From: an uncultured Collinsella sp.
GTDB taxonomy: Bacteria; Actinomycetota; Coriobacteriia; Coriobacteriales; Coriobacteriaceae
Length of the DNA: 7,579 bases
Direction: 5' to 3'
NCBI GenBank assembly: GCA_900754435.1
Contig: CAAECT010000062.1
Span: forward strand, 1-7,579
Every line of letters begins with the position of its first letter. Positions within the stretch are counted from its first letter, which is position 1. Position numbers and translations under genes: made by a program. Under the pieces are notes generated by a model. That model ran no database searches. It was not told the DNA's origin and was given only the letters and a program-made list of their open reading frames with translations. Positions 6,478-7,579 of this stretch are shown here, one piece after another.

Positions 6478-6906
6478 TTACTCCCCCAGCACTTCGACGA
6501 ACACTTTTCGCTTCTGCGGACCGTCAAACTCCGCAAGATAGATGTTCTGGGCACCTCCGCACACGATGTGGCCATCTTGGACGGGAAAGAAGCAACTGTT
6601 TCCACAAATCATGCTCTTGATATGCCCACAGGAGTTGTTGCCGGTGGCTCCATAGCTCGGCAGGAAGTGTGCATGCGCATAGGGGGCATCGAGTGGGGCG
6701 ATGCGATCAAGCGTCTCCATAAGATCCGTCTCCACGCAGGGCAGTCCCTCGTTTACCACGATTCCACAGGTCGTATGCGACAAAATAATCGCTGCCAAGC
6801 CATTGGTCACCGAGCTGCGTTCGATGGCGGCGTGCACGTCTTCGGTAATATCGATGAACTGGTCCGGAGCAGTCGATAGATAGCTCAATGTCTCGAGCGT
6901 CACCAT
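6478..6906 (-). CDS. yjbQ: YjbQ (UPF0047) family protein
   Basis: A 142-residue single-domain protein of the family's usual size (about 130-140). Visible signatures are FIDITEDV (17-24), SHTTCGIVVNE (43-53), the His-rich HAHFLPSYG (78-86), NNSCGHIKSMICG (90-102) and IYLAEFDGPQKRKVFV (122-137). His44, His80 and His95 are the likely metal-site histidines. Family members are annotated as secondary thiamine-phosphate synthase because E. coli YjbQ has such an activity, but that is probably not the native job, and here the neighbours are sugar-catabolic. The conserved LGTWQ-like motif is CGGAQ (116-120), lacking the Trp, and the protein has six cysteines. The start is ambiguous: a GTG at 6912 overlaps the upstream stop as GTGA, while an ATG at 6906 lies 2 nt after it with AAGGGG 10 nt upstream. 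I prefer the ATG. Confidence 0.85.
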   Translation of the reverse strand: MVTLETLSYLSTAPDQFIDITEDVHAAIERSSVTNGLAAIILSHTTCGIVVNEGLPCVETDLMETLDRIAPLDAPYAHAHFLPSYGATGNNSCGHIKSMICGNSCFFPVQDGHIVCGGAQNIYLAEFDGPQKRKVFVEVLGE

Positions 6907-6908
6907 GT

Positions 6909-7579
6909 TCACTCATCCCCTTCAAGAAAACGCAGGGCATTACCCCAGTAGAGCCTTTCTCGCGCATCATCGCGCATGGACACGGTATCGAGCGCCCGCT
7001 TGAGTTTGAACGCACGGAAGCGCGGCGTATTGCTGGCGAACATCACTTGATGCGATAGCGCGCGCTCATACCACAGCGGCCCCATATCGACCGTGAAAAG
7101 ACGCTGCATCATCTCCTCGGGCGAATCGATGTAAGTGATAGAGGTGTCCGCGTAGCAGTTGGGATACTTGAGCAGCATCGCCACGGTCTCGCGCACCCAG
7201 GGCCAGCCAAAGTGGGTCAAACTAAAGCGCACATTTGGATGCGTTGCGATTGTGTGCTCAAATGCAAGCGGGTTACTGCGCGAGAGCTCTGCGCCCGGCT
7301 CCCAAGACATACCGGCATGGAAAACCACCGGCTTGTTATAGCGTTCGCACAGCTCGTAAAGCGGCTCGGCCACAACATCATCGGGGGCAAAACCCTGCTT
7401 TGCCGGGTGCAGGCAAAGCCCCTTTGCCCCCAACTCGGTAAAGGCGCGCTCCAATTCGTCTGCGGCACCGTTCACCTGCGGATCTACGCTCGCAAATCCC
7501 CACAGACGATCGGGGTGTGCGGCAACCAGCATGGCAATCTGGTCATTGGTGCCAAAGTGCCCTACGCATGCCGTGGTTA
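6909..7579 (-). CDS. Amidohydrolase_2 (COG2159-type) family hydrolase, 5' end missing
   Basis: The frame is open through the right edge (codons encode TTACVGHFGTNDQIAM and on), so the apparent ATG at 7532 is internal. About 222 C-terminal residues are seen. AAHPDRLWGFASVDP is a standard COG2159 segment. Further conserved pieces are GLCLHPAKQGFAPDD, VVFHAGMSW (a metal-site His), LTHFGWPWV (second His) and CYADTS. The N-terminal HxH metal motif would lie beyond the edge. The late motif normally reading (G)SDxP, whose Asp is a metal-site/catalytic residue, is here FASNTPRFR, with Asn (codon 7029-7031). Relatives include decarboxylases (ACMSD type) and lactone hydrolases; the substrate cannot be told. 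It is the first visible gene of the operon, with its stop 2 nt before the preferred yjbQ start, and its promoter lies outside the window. Confidence 0.87.
   Translation of the reverse strand, partial: TTACVGHFGTNDQIAMLVAAHPDRLWGFASVDPQVNGAADELERAFTELGAKGLCLHPAKQGFAPDDVVAEPLYELCERYNKPVVFHAGMSWEPGAELSRSNPLAFEHTIATHPNVRFSLTHFGWPWVRETVAMLLKYPNCYADTSITYIDSPEEMMQRLFTVDMGPLWYERALSHQVMFASNTPRFRAFKLKRALDTVSMRDDARERLYWGNALRFLEGDE

Noticed and set aside
6909..7532. Complete 207-residue amidohydrolase starting at 7532
   Set aside because: The frame continues without a stop to the window edge with family-like residues, and there is no ribosome binding site before 7532, so the gene is truncated by the window.

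Overview
The window looks like part of a high-GC actinobacterial chromosome, most likely from the class Coriobacteriia (a Collinsella-type gut bacterium). The basis is indirect: GC-rich coding sequence, GGAGG-type ribosome binding sites, an EttA N-terminus of the actinobacterial kind, and anaerobe-style catabolic genes. The taxonomic call is an inference from sequence feel, not from a marker gene. There are eight protein genes, two of them cut by the window edges. I see no RNA gene, mobile element, CRISPR array or long repeat. No stretch over 300 bases lacks a gene.

Left part (1-2440). The minus strand carries the 5' two thirds of ettA, an ABC-F translation factor that runs off the left edge. 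Upstream of it, also on the minus strand, is a two-gene operon: an ArsR-type repressor closely resembling Bacillus subtilis SdpR, overlapping by 8 nt a membrane protein of the SdpI immunity family. A good sigma-70 promoter (TAGACA-17-TATAGT) with TTAGA/TCTAA half-sites over its -35 box precedes sdpR. No toxin genes of an sdpABC type are in view.

Middle part (2393-4031). Divergent from sdpR is a plus-strand pair. The first gene is an E1-like (ThiF/TcdA) enzyme with an unusual arginine in its glycine-rich nucleotide loop. The second is a TatD-family metal-dependent hydrolase whose C-terminal half resembles the TatD branch found in Qat defence systems, although no QatA/B/C genes are present. The gap between the two genes is 14 nt, so they are probably co-transcribed.

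Right part (4043-7579). A compact minus-strand operon enters from beyond the right edge and ends at a clear hairpin-plus-T-tract terminator at 4043-4090. In transcription order it encodes an amidohydrolase_2 (COG2159-type) protein, a YjbQ (UPF0047) protein, a BtpA/SgcQ-family TIM barrel and an FGGY-family carbohydrate kinase. Gaps are 2, 33 and 6 nt. The kinase implies a sugar or polyol substrate, and the amidohydrolase and BtpA-like protein plausibly act around it. No member has a firmly known physiological substrate, so this cassette is the best candidate in the window for an undescribed pathway. The amidohydrolase has Asn where the family normally has the metal-site/catalytic Asp, and the YjbQ and BtpA-like proteins both depart from their family motifs.
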